A DNA stretch of 5,149 bases, taken from Candidatus Aminicenantota bacterium. GTDB taxonomy: Bacteria; Acidobacteriota; Aminicenantia; UBA2199. The notes under the pieces were generated by a model. That model searched no databases. It worked only from the letters and a program-made list of their open reading frames with translations, and was not told the origin of the DNA. The translations under genes were made by a program, and so were the position numbers. Numbering within the stretch: position 1 is the stretch's first letter; each line of letters opens with the position of its first letter. Below are positions 1 to 5,149 of this stretch, piece after piece. The stretch spans positions 6,849,728 through 6,854,876 of the forward strand of contig CP070627.1 in assembly GCA_020355945.1 (NCBI GenBank), read 5' to 3'.

Positions 1-474
1 GAAATGGATAACAAGGAAATTCTTGCTTTCTCGATCTTTTTGATTGCTTCGATTACAGATGCAATAGACGGCTATTTTGCCCGGAAGTATAACCAGATCA
101 CTGAATTTGGCAAGTTTCTCGATCCCCTGGCGGATAAACTATTGATAGCAGCCGCTTTAGTAGCCCTGGTCTACCTGGAGATAGTCGCTGCCTGGGTGGC
201 GGCCCTTATCATCTTAAGAGAAATATTCATCATGGCTTTCAGGTTCTATGTCCTGGTTAAAGACATCCCCTTTTCAGCTTCCTGGCTGGCCAAGAAGAAA
301 ACCGTATTTCAAGTGGTGGCTATATCAGTGCTGATTTTGTATCCCAAATTACCATACTCAGAGGTATTTTTTGTAATCGGGACCACCACTCTCTATGGGG
401 CAGTATTTTTAACCCTCTACAGCGGTGTTGAATATGTAATGAAATATGCCAAAAGCGTCAGACAAAAACAATAA
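1..474 (+). CDS. pgsA: CDP-diacylglycerol--glycerol-3-phosphate 3-phosphatidyltransferase, 5'-truncated by window edge
   Basis: Phosphatidylglycerophosphate synthase is an integral membrane enzyme. It joins CDP-diacylglycerol to sn-glycerol-3-phosphate, the committed step to phosphatidylglycerol and cardiolipin. Counting from the first in-window Met (base 4), the full CDP-alcohol phosphatidyltransferase signature D-x2-DG-x2-AR-x8-G-x3-D-x3-D is present, with D19, D22, G23, A26, R27, G36, D40 and D44. These are the family's metal-binding and catalytic residues. Downstream, an RE pair (residues 72-73) and an AKKKT stretch (96-100) match PgsA rather than other family members. At least four hydrophobic segments follow the motif. 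The reading frame is open to base 1 (GAA before the ATG), and the usual N-terminal helix ahead of the motif is largely missing. The gene therefore starts upstream of the window, and the ATG at 4 is probably internal. Its TAA overlaps the next ATG by one base. PgsA is a better fit than phosphatidylserine or choline-type synthases, judged by the post-motif sequence. Confidence 0.92.
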   Translation, partial: EMDNKEILAFSIFLIASITDAIDGYFARKYNQITEFGKFLDPLADKLLIAAALVALVYLEIVAAWVAALIILREIFIMAFRFYVLVKDIPFSASWLAKKKTVFQVVAISVLILYPKLPYSEVFFVIGTTTLYGAVFLTLYSGVEYVMKYAKSVRQKQ

Positions 475-1445
475 TGCCCTATAAAAAATACCCATTACTG
501 GATAAAAAAAACTTAAAAACCAGGTCCATCAATGAACGAAAATCATTGGTGGATGTCAAGGATTTTGCCCAACCTTATGTGCCGGGTTCTGATTTTAAAG
601 GTTTCCTGCAATCGCTGCCAAAGTTCTTAGCTGGCAAAGATTTTATAGAATTTTGTCAGTACATAAAAAACGCACGGAAAAATGATAAACCCATTATAAT
701 GGGATTGGGAGCGCATACGGTCAAAGTGGGATTAAATCCTATTATTATCGATTTAATGGAAAGGGGATGGGTTTCTGCCATAGCAGTAAACGGCGCATTT
801 ATGATCCATGATTTTGAAATCGCGCTTACCGGCAAAACCTCTGAAAATGTTGCAGAAAATTTGCACAAAGGAACATATGGAAATACAGAAGAAACCGGTG
901 TGTTTTTAAATGTGGCCTTAAAAGAAGGACTGGGAAAAAAATTCGGCGCCGGCGAAGCCATCGGTCACTATCTCATCAGCTCAAAATTTCCCTATAATCC
1001 ACACAGTATCCTGTACAAAGCATACAAATTGAATATACCTGTCACTGTTCATCCTGCCATCGGCACGGATTTTACTCACTATCACCCCCACTTTGACGGT
1101 GCCGTGGTGGGCGCACTGGCTGAAGCTGATTTCCTATTATTCGCCTCCATCGTCTCAAAAATAGGTGATGGTGGAGTCTATATCAATATCGGTTCCGCTG
1201 TGATTTTGCCGGAAATTTTTCTGAAAGCAATAGCCTTCTGTACAGCACAAAATATTAAACTCAAAAATTTCTATACCGCTGTATTTGATTTTAATAAGCA
1301 TTACCGACCCTATGAAAATGTGGTATCCAGACCTATATTAAATGGAGGGAAAGGGTATTATTTTGTCGGGCACCATGAAATCATGATCCCTATCCTGGCC
1401 GCTGCCCTGTTAAGCATCAAAGACCGCCCTAAACCCACTTCGTAA
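474..1445 (+). CDS. Deoxyhypusine-synthase-like conserved protein, function unknown
   Basis: This 323-residue soluble protein has no signal peptide or clear membrane segment. It looks like a bacterial family usually filed as deoxyhypusine synthase-like. Conserved-looking blocks are GLGAHTVKVGLNP (77-89), NGAFMIHDFEIALTGKTSE (106-124), HPAIGTDFTHYHPHFDGA (193-210), GGVYINIGSAVILPE (233-247) and GHHEIMIP (299-306). The order of blocks, with Rossmann-like alternation, an IPV-x-PAIGTD-like stretch where DHS has IPV-x-PALTDG, and a C-terminal IPILAA-like strand, resembles the DHS fold. I cannot place the DHS active-site lysine, so spermidine-dependent eIF5A modification should not be assumed, and bacteria lack eIF5A. 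Several conserved His/Asp (H81, H112, D113, H193, D199, H202, H204, D208, H300, H301) suggest an enzyme. The ATG overlaps the pgsA stop (TAATG) without a good Shine-Dalgarno, which points to translational coupling. Family recognition is from memory and moderate; the reaction is unknown. Confidence 0.7.
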   Translation: MPYKKYPLLDKKNLKTRSINERKSLVDVKDFAQPYVPGSDFKGFLQSLPKFLAGKDFIEFCQYIKNARKNDKPIIMGLGAHTVKVGLNPIIIDLMERGWVSAIAVNGAFMIHDFEIALTGKTSENVAENLHKGTYGNTEETGVFLNVALKEGLGKKFGAGEAIGHYLISSKFPYNPHSILYKAYKLNIPVTVHPAIGTDFTHYHPHFDGAVVGALAEADFLLFASIVSKIGDGGVYINIGSAVILPEIFLKAIAFCTAQNIKLKNFYTAVFDFNKHYRPYENVVSRPILNGGKGYYFVGHHEIMIPILAAALLSIKDRPKPTS

Positions 1446-1519
1446 AAATTCCAAATTCCAAGGGGGGTGGCACCCCCGGCCTCTTTTGTTTGTAATTTGG
1501 GATTTGTGATTTGGAATTT
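1446..1519. repeat. Composite inverted repeat directly after the DHS-like gene
   Basis: An 11-bp left arm AAATTCCAAAT (1446-1456) begins at the base after the stop codon. Its exact reverse complement ATTTGGAATTT lies at 1509-1519. The left arm continues into a second TTCC copy, and the right side has related ATTTGG and GATTTG units (1494-1514), so both arms look internally repetitive. The arms enclose a separate G/C-rich hairpin. AT-rich arms around a GC-rich core, confined to an intergenic gap, suggest an interspersed palindromic or MITE-like element, or a terminator complex. There is no ORF and no transposase. Confidence 0.6.
1463..1491 (+). terminator. Possible rho-independent terminator after the pgsA/DHS-like pair
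   Basis: GGGGGT (1463-1468) pairs with ACCCCC (1472-1477) around a three-base GGC loop. A T-rich run with CTCTTTTGTTT (1481-1491) follows. The hairpin is strong and sits 17 bases after a stop codon, which suits a terminator. The T-rich stretch begins several bases after the stem rather than directly at it, and it is interrupted, so the call is tentative. The hairpin may simply be the core of the surrounding inverted repeat. Confidence 0.35.
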
Positions 1520-1559
1520 CCAGGCAAAGCCAGCCCTATTGATCTCTGGCTTTGTCTGG
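1520..1559. repeat. 14-bp hairpin-forming inverted repeat
   Basis: CCAGGCAAAGCCAG (1520-1533) pairs with CTGGCTTTGTCTGG (1546-1559) across a 12-base loop. All positions are Watson-Crick except one G-U wobble (1524 with 1555). No T tract follows (the next bases are G-rich), so this is not a standard intrinsic terminator. It abuts the end of the preceding composite repeat, so the two may form one element. It could also be a transcript-stabilising or regulatory hairpin. I see no tRNA or known riboswitch in it. Confidence 0.6.
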
Positions 1560-1586
1560 CCTGGGGGGTTGATTAATGATCCGGAA

Positions 1587-1600
1587 TATGTTAAAACATA
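1587..1600. promoter_or_regulatory. Small AT-rich palindrome before the 1605 start codon
   Basis: TATGTTAAAACATA is a perfect inverted repeat of two 6-base arms with a 2-base centre. It ends four bases before the ATG at 1605 and occupies the place where a Shine-Dalgarno would be expected. It could be an operator or an RNA structure at the start site. AT-rich palindromes this short also arise by chance, so this is only a candidate. Confidence 0.25.
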
Positions 1601-1604
1601 AACC

Positions 1605-1970
1605 ATGAAAATACGGCTGACACCAACAGCTATGACTCAGCTAGAATTGATTGCCGATACCATGACCAATGAAACCGGGTTCATTATCGGACAGGATATC
1701 GGTAAATTTCGAATCATTGAAAATCTATTGCCCATCAATTTTAATGAAACCACCATCGATGAAGTCTATGCTAAAACCTACAGCAAAATCGGGGATAAAC
1801 TCATCGGTGTTTTTTTTAATAATTGTGAGCCTTTTCTCAATGACTGGTTTATTGAGAACATTATTATTAAAATAAAATCCGCTCAACCCGGGTTTTATCT
1901 TTACGATGTAAATAAAAAACTCATCCAACTAAGCGATGACAATTTGGAGATAAAGAAAAATGAGATGTAG
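1605..1970 (+). CDS. Small protein of unknown function, possibly a degenerate JAMM/MPN-like domain
   Basis: I do not recognise this 121-residue protein with confidence. It is soluble, without signal peptide or membrane helix, and has a polar tail (residues 110-121). Its layout recalls a JAMM/MPN domain: an N-terminal helix, then ETGFIIG (23-29, compare E-x2-G-x-L-x-G), a strand with FRIIENLLPIN (35-45), then IGVFFNNCEP (67-76) where JAMM proteases have the G-x-Y/F-H-S-H-P zinc motif, and a late FYLYDV strand (97-102). Both metal-binding histidines are absent and the glutamate spacing is off by one. If the fold is right, the protein cannot be a zinc protease of the usual kind. The ATG at 1605 starts the only long frame here, but no good Shine-Dalgarno precedes it. 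The gene looks more AT-rich than its neighbours and lies between two structured intergenic repeats. That it is a real gene is likely; the fold is inference. Confidence 0.65.
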   Translation: MKIRLTPTAMTQLELIADTMTNETGFIIGQDIGKFRIIENLLPINFNETTIDEVYAKTYSKIGDKLIGVFFNNCEPFLNDWFIENIIIKIKSAQPGFYLYDVNKKLIQLSDDNLEIKKNEM

Positions 1971-1996
1971 AGGACAGGCATGCCTGTCCCGCATCT
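1963..1996. repeat. 18-bp perfect palindrome with outer arms, at a gene junction
   Basis: GGACAGGCATGCCTGTCC (1972-1989) is a perfect palindrome starting two bases after the TAG of the small upstream gene. A second pair of arms, AGATG (1963-1967) and CATCT (1992-1996), extends it as a stem interrupted by a 4/2-base internal loop. The left outer arm lies inside the upstream coding sequence. TTTT at 1996-1999 follows the stem, so weak terminator or attenuator activity just upstream of the next ribosome binding site is possible. It may equally be a copy of an interspersed palindromic element. Confidence 0.65.
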
Positions 1997-2000
1997 TTTG

Positions 2001-2011
2001 AAAAAAGGAGG
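2001..2011 (+). promoter_or_regulatory. Shine-Dalgarno fixing the AMMECR1-family start at 2016
   Basis: AAAAAAGGAGG ends four bases before the ATG at 2016 and is the strongest ribosome binding site in the window. An in-frame ATG at 1980 would add 12 residues, but that codon lies inside the 18-bp palindrome and the extension would be translated across this site. The 2016 start is therefore preferred. Confidence 0.85.
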
Positions 2012-2015
2012 CAAT

Positions 2016-2579
2016 ATGAATGAGAATGATCAATACACAGTGGAAGAAAAAAAGGAATTATTGCAGTTAGCCAGGAAAACCATTGAGAATTATCTCAGCG
2101 GAAGCAAAAAAGAATACCCGGAAACGGATAATCCCAAATTTTTAGAGAAGAGGGGAGTATTTGTAACCCTTCATAAAAAAGGAGATTTGAGAGGATGTAT
2201 TGGTTATGCACTGCCGATTAAACCGTTGATCGAAGCGGTAGTAGACAATGCCATATCTTCTGCCACCGAGGATCATCGGTTTCGCCCGGTCTCGGTTGAT
2301 GAATTGGCAGACATTGACATTGAACTATCCATTTTAACCGTGCCGCAGAAAGTGAAGAGTTATGAAGATGTGGTGGTGGGAAGGGATGGGATTATTATCA
2401 GTAAATCATTTATGAAAGGATTGCTTTTGCCCCAGGTGCCGGTGGAGCAGGGCTGGGACCTGGAACAGTATATTTCCTGGGGATGCAGAAAAGCCGGGCT
2501 GCCTGCGGATGAATGGAAAAAAGGGGTGGACATCGAAACCTTCCAGGGCATCTTCTTTGGCGAAAAAGAGATGGAATAG
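2016..2579 (+). CDS. amrA: AMMECR1-domain protein (AmmeMemoRadiSam system protein A)
   Basis: This 187-residue cytoplasmic protein spans essentially one AMMECR1 domain. The hallmark LRGCIG is at residues 58-63. It is followed by a helix (LIEAVVDNAISSAT), the DHRFRPVS segment (86-93, usually DPRFPPV), the strand IDIELSILT (100-108), GRDGIIIS (122-129), LPQVPVEQGWD (138-148) and a CRKAGL segment (157-162). All are typical of the bacterial and archaeal family. Its biochemical role is not established. In many genomes it is fused to or encoded beside a MEMO1-like protein and a radical SAM enzyme, hence the system name. Neither partner lies in this window, though they could be elsewhere. The start at 2016 is set by a strong ribosome binding site. 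The gene has the same strand and close spacing as the genes on both sides, so cotranscription is plausible. Confidence 0.9.
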   Translation: MNENDQYTVEEKKELLQLARKTIENYLSGSKKEYPETDNPKFLEKRGVFVTLHKKGDLRGCIGYALPIKPLIEAVVDNAISSATEDHRFRPVSVDELADIDIELSILTVPQKVKSYEDVVVGRDGIIISKSFMKGLLLPQVPVEQGWDLEQYISWGCRKAGLPADEWKKGVDIETFQGIFFGEKEME

Positions 2580-2585
2580 CCTCAA

Positions 2586-2620
2586 AACCTTGAACCTTGA
2601 ACCTTGAATGTTGAACCCTG
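2586..2620. repeat. Tandem heptanucleotide repeat (AACCTTG) upstream of mnmA
   Basis: Five 7-base units lie head to tail. Three are exact AACCTTG copies (2586-2592, 2593-2599, 2600-2606). A fourth has two changes (AATGTTG, 2607-2613) and a fifth has one (AACCCTG, 2614-2620). The array nearly fills the 42-bp gap between the stop of the AMMECR1-family gene and the ATG at 2622. It could change length by slippage and thereby the spacing or structure ahead of mnmA. Confidence 0.85.
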
Positions 2621-2621
2621 G

Positions 2622-3659
2622 ATGAAAAGGCAAAAAAAAGTAGTTGTTGGTCTTAGCGGAGGTAAAGATTCCACCGCCGCTGTCCTGTTACTAAAAGAAA
2701 AAAATTATGACGTTCATGCCCTGACCATGAAAATAGGAATTGAAGGTGAAGAAGAACGATTGGAAAAAATCACACACCTCACCGGGGTATTAAAGGTACC
2801 CTGGAGAGTGGTGGATATGAGTACTGCTTTCAAAGAAAGAGTAATTGATTATTTTATTCATTCCTATGCGGCCGGCTTTACCCCCAATCCCTGCGTGGTC
2901 TGCAACAACGAGATAAAATTTAACTTGCTAATGAAAGAAGCCCTGCAAGAGGAAGAGGCGGATTTTTATGCTACCGGACACTATGCGAACAAAATCCGGG
3001 TTAATGGCGATTTCTTTCTCACCGAACCCAAAGATATTGAAAAATCTCAAATCTATTTTCTTTCCATGATTGGGAAAGAAGTATTAAAGCGGGTGATATT
3101 TCCGCTGTCCGGTTTAACTGTTGATGAGGTCAAAGCGGCCGTAACCGGCCTGCCTTTGGCTAACCGGGAAGAAAGCCAGGATGTGTGCTTCATTGGCAAT
3201 AAAAAATTAATGCATTTCTTAAAACAACACTTACCGCGTCGATATTTCAAACCGGGAAATATCCTGGATGTATATGGCAATCCAATCGGTCGCCACAGAG
3301 GAGCGGTCTATTTTACCATTGGTCAGCGCCGCGGTATCCGGTTTTCCTCTGATCGAAAACTCTATGTGGTCAAAAAGGATGTCCGAAACAATACCATCAC
3401 CCTGGGAGAAGAGAAATATCTCTACACCCGCAGTGCAAGAATAATAAGACCGGTGTTCTGGCGGGATATCAAAGTGGGAGAGATTCTTAAAGCCAAATTC
3501 CGGTACCAAAGTCCTTTTTATAAAGCTATTATTAATGAAGTTTCCAGGGATTTTATCATCGCCCTTTTCCCGGGACCGGCAAAATCTATCACCCCCGGTC
3601 AGATCGCTGCGTTTTACCATAACGATATCATTGTATCTGCAGGTTATATCGCTTTTTAA
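2622..3659 (+). CDS. mnmA: tRNA-uridine 2-sulfurtransferase MnmA (2-thiolation of wobble U34), variant motifs
   Basis: MnmA activates U34 of tRNA Lys, Glu and Gln with ATP and inserts sulfur, giving 2-thiouridine. The 345 residues show, in order, a PP-loop SGGKDS (12-17), PNPCVVCN (88-95), ATGHYA (117-122), KSQIYFLS (141-148), SQDVCFI (185-191), GRHRGAVYFTIGQRRGI (223-239, the central tRNA-binding region) and a C-terminal beta barrel ending PGQIAAFYHND. C94 and C189 correspond to the two catalytic cysteines of E. coli MnmA (C102, C199), and C91 is an additional cysteine making a CxxC. The PP-loop has Lys where MnmA normally has Val (SGGVDS), and KSQIYF replaces the usual KDQSYF, so this is a divergent member. 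Its length is slightly under the E. coli enzyme (about 368). I chose ATG 2622 because the upstream in-frame TTG (2604) falls inside the tandem repeat. No clear Shine-Dalgarno precedes either start. Confidence 0.88.
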   Translation: MKRQKKVVVGLSGGKDSTAAVLLLKEKNYDVHALTMKIGIEGEEERLEKITHLTGVLKVPWRVVDMSTAFKERVIDYFIHSYAAGFTPNPCVVCNNEIKFNLLMKEALQEEEADFYATGHYANKIRVNGDFFLTEPKDIEKSQIYFLSMIGKEVLKRVIFPLSGLTVDEVKAAVTGLPLANREESQDVCFIGNKKLMHFLKQHLPRRYFKPGNILDVYGNPIGRHRGAVYFTIGQRRGIRFSSDRKLYVVKKDVRNNTITLGEEKYLYTRSARIIRPVFWRDIKVGEILKAKFRYQSPFYKAIINEVSRDFIIALFPGPAKSITPGQIAAFYHNDIIVSAGYIAF

Positions 3660-3668
3660 TGCCGTTTA

Positions 3669-5149
3669 TTATAACTTGCTCATGTACTCGACTTTATCTC
3701 GTTCCCCCAATAGTAATAAGCTGTCATGGGCATGGAAGGTGTATTTGGCACTGGGAATTTTAGTGTTCAATTTTCCTTCTCCTGATTTTTTCTTGATTAA
3801 TATAATATCCACCTGGTATTTGTTGCGGACATCCAGTTCATTTATTTTCTTACCAATAAAGAACGCAGGTACATCGATTTCCAGCAAGTAAAGTCCCTCT
3901 GTCACTTCTACCATTTTGCTGTGGGGGATATTGGTCAGTGATGTTGATACCTCACCTGCCAGGTCTCGTTTCAGGATTTCTTTATTATAGGCGGTAATCA
4001 CATCCAATCGCCATATGGTTCCCAATATTTTTGTGGGGTCTGAAGAGGACACCACCGGGATTTCGCCGATATTTTCTTTCCCAAATTGCCGCATCACATA
4101 ATCCAGGTTATCATTTTCCTTTACTACGATCATGTTCGGGGTGGCGATATCTTTTGCCAGGACAAAATCTTTTAATGTTTCGTACTGTGGGGCAATGGCA
4201 CCAAGTTCAACTTGAGAAATTTTTTCCTGGATTTCACCTTTTTCATCCTTAATGTAGAATTCGTTATGTTCGGAAGTCATAAATTTTTCGATCACGTCTT
4301 TCATCGGGGTATCCGGTGAAAGCATATCAATAGACCGGCGCATCACATCTTTTACTTTCATGGATTTCAACACGTTAACTTCTTTTCCCTGGTGGATATT
4401 AATTCCTCGTCTCATGAGTTTTAGGGTGTATATGGACCCTTCCTGGAATTTGGTGGTTACCAGGCTGATGATGGTGGCGATCATTAAGGGGAGGATGATT
4501 TTATAATCGCCGGTCATTTCAAAGATGATGAGTATTGCCGTGATGGGCGCGTGGGTAGTGGCGGCGACCACTGCGCTCATGGCCACCAGGGCATAGGCGC
4601 CGGACCCGGCGGTAATAGCAGGAAAAAGCTTGTGGACAATACTCCCGAAAAAACCACCGGTCATAGCTCCCATAAACAATGAAGGGGCAAAAATACCGCC
4701 TGAACTCCCGGAACCCAGGGTAAGCGAAGATGCCAGTATTTTCAAGAATATTAAGCCAAACAACAGCCATACTGCCATTTGACCGTATAATGCCTGGTTT
4801 ATGGCTCCGTATCCGATACCGAATATTTGAGGAAAGAATATGCCAATGCCTCCCAGCATCAAGGCGCCTATTGTGGTTTTATAGAAATCCGGGATTTTAA
4901 TGGCGTCGAATTTATCTTCAAAGAAATAGAGGACTTTGACAAATAAGATGGCCACTGCGCCGGCGATTATGCCCAGCACGGCGTAGGGTATTAATTCCAG
5001 CCAGTGGACCAATTCGTATTTAGGGACGGTAAAAGCGGGGTAATTGCCGTAGAGAGCGCGTGAAACCACTGTGGCGATGACTGAGGATATAACGATAGGG
5101 GAGAACTGGCTGACGGTAAAATCTCCCAGTATGATTTCCACGGCGAACA
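3669..5149 (-). CDS. ClC-family chloride channel/transporter with CBS pair and TrkA_C tail, 5'-truncated by window edge
   Basis: This membrane protein passes Cl- either as a channel or as an H+/Cl- exchanger. The frame is open to the window edge: Phe-Ala codons precede the GTG at 5141, and the sequence there reads FAVEIILGDF, an internal ClC segment. The GTG is therefore not the true start, and the N-terminal half with the GSGIP and G-x-EGP motifs lies outside. Numbering from that GTG, the fragment has GGIFAPSL (148-155, the G-x-F-x-P chloride filter), THAPITAILIIFEMTGDY (196-213), and Y238 aligning with the central chloride-coordinating tyrosine. The cytosolic part holds two CBS domains (about 260-318 and 329-389), which usually sense adenine nucleotides. 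A TrkA_C/RCK_C domain follows (about 416-490; VPAFFIGKKINELD, then HDSLLLLGERDKVEYM). The gene converges on mnmA with 9 bp between the stops and no evident terminator. Confidence 0.92.
   Translation of the reverse strand, partial: FAVEIILGDFTVSQFSPIVISSVIATVVSRALYGNYPAFTVPKYELVHWLELIPYAVLGIIAGAVAILFVKVLYFFEDKFDAIKIPDFYKTTIGALMLGGIGIFFPQIFGIGYGAINQALYGQMAVWLLFGLIFLKILASSLTLGSGSSGGIFAPSLFMGAMTGGFFGSIVHKLFPAITAGSGAYALVAMSAVVAATTHAPITAILIIFEMTGDYKIILPLMIATIISLVTTKFQEGSIYTLKLMRRGINIHQGKEVNVLKSMKVKDVMRRSIDMLSPDTPMKDVIEKFMTSEHNEFYIKDEKGEIQEKISQVELGAIAPQYETLKDFVLAKDIATPNMIVVKENDNLDYVMRQFGKENIGEIPVVSSSDPTKILGTIWRLDVITAYNKEILKRDLAGEVSTSLTNIPHSKMVEVTEGLYLLEIDVPAFFIGKKINELDVRNKYQVDIILIKKKSGEGKLNTKIPSAKYTFHAHDSLLLLGERDKVEYMSKL

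Noticed and set aside
1446..1604. Riboswitch, tRNA or small RNA gene in the longest intergenic gap
   Set aside because: The pairing is simple nested inverted repeats; I see no cloverleaf, CCA end or known riboswitch core.
1358..1606. Minus-strand open frame of 82 codons across the end of the DHS-like gene and the intergenic repeats
   Set aside because: It overlaps a well-supported gene and translates the inverted repeats; the protein looks like no family.
1980..2015. Upstream ATG start adding 12 residues to the AMMECR1-family protein
   Set aside because: The ATG is part of the 18-bp palindrome and has no ribosome binding site, whereas ATG 2016 has a strong one.
2586..2620. CRISPR array
   Set aside because: Units are 7 bases and directly adjacent, with no spacers.
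2604..2621. TTG start adding six residues to MnmA
   Set aside because: The TTG is part of the tandem repeat, and the added residues precede the normal MnmA N-terminus, which begins shortly before the PP-loop.
3231..3620. Minus-strand open frame of 129 codons inside mnmA
   Set aside because: It is antisense to conserved MnmA motifs and its product shows no recognisable domain.
3660..3668. Bidirectional terminator between mnmA and the ClC gene
   Set aside because: The gap is only 9 bases and no convincing GC-rich hairpin with T tracts is visible there.
3535..3891. Plus-strand open frame of 118 codons across the mnmA/ClC junction
   Set aside because: It spans the ends of two convergent, well-supported genes in the wrong frames; it is a shadow of both.

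Overview
This is a bacterial chromosomal segment with ordinary housekeeping-type genes. It has moderate GC content and two genes cut off by the window edges. Five genes lie on the + strand: the 3' part of pgsA, a deoxyhypusine-synthase-like conserved protein, a small unrecognised protein, an AMMECR1-domain protein, and an mnmA-type tRNA thiolase. A ClC-family chloride transporter or channel gene runs convergently on the - strand. I saw no tRNA, rRNA, CRISPR array, transposase or phage gene. The host cannot be named from this window. Bacterial pgsA and mnmA, an AmmeMemoRadiSam A protein, the DHS-like family and short palindromic or tandem repeats between genes would fit an uncultured, environmental Gram-negative-type lineage, but that is a weak inference.

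Layout: 1-474 is the end of pgsA (phosphatidylglycerophosphate synthase). Its stop overlaps by one base the ATG of the DHS-like gene (474-1445), so the two are probably translationally coupled. A 159-bp intergenic stretch (1446-1604) follows. It is unusually structured, with a long outer inverted repeat enclosing a G/C-rich hairpin, then a 14-bp hairpin, then a small AT-rich palindrome just before the next start. A 121-residue protein of unknown function (1605-1970) comes next. A perfect 18-bp palindrome sits directly after its stop, followed by the strongest Shine-Dalgarno in the window and the AMMECR1-family gene (2016-2579). A tandem 7-nt repeat fills the gap before mnmA (2622-3659). The mnmA stop is 9 bp from the stop of the convergent ClC gene (3669 to beyond 5149).

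Functional themes are membrane phospholipid synthesis (pgsA), tRNA wobble-uridine thiolation (mnmA), anion transport under cytosolic regulatory domains (ClC with CBS pair and TrkA_C), and two conserved proteins with unsettled roles. There is no obvious single pathway. The items most worth following up are the DHS-like protein coupled to pgsA, the small protein with a possible inactive JAMM-like fold, the composite intergenic repeats, the variant MnmA motifs, and the ClC protein that lacks the usual internal proton glutamate and carries a CBS-plus-TrkA_C tail.
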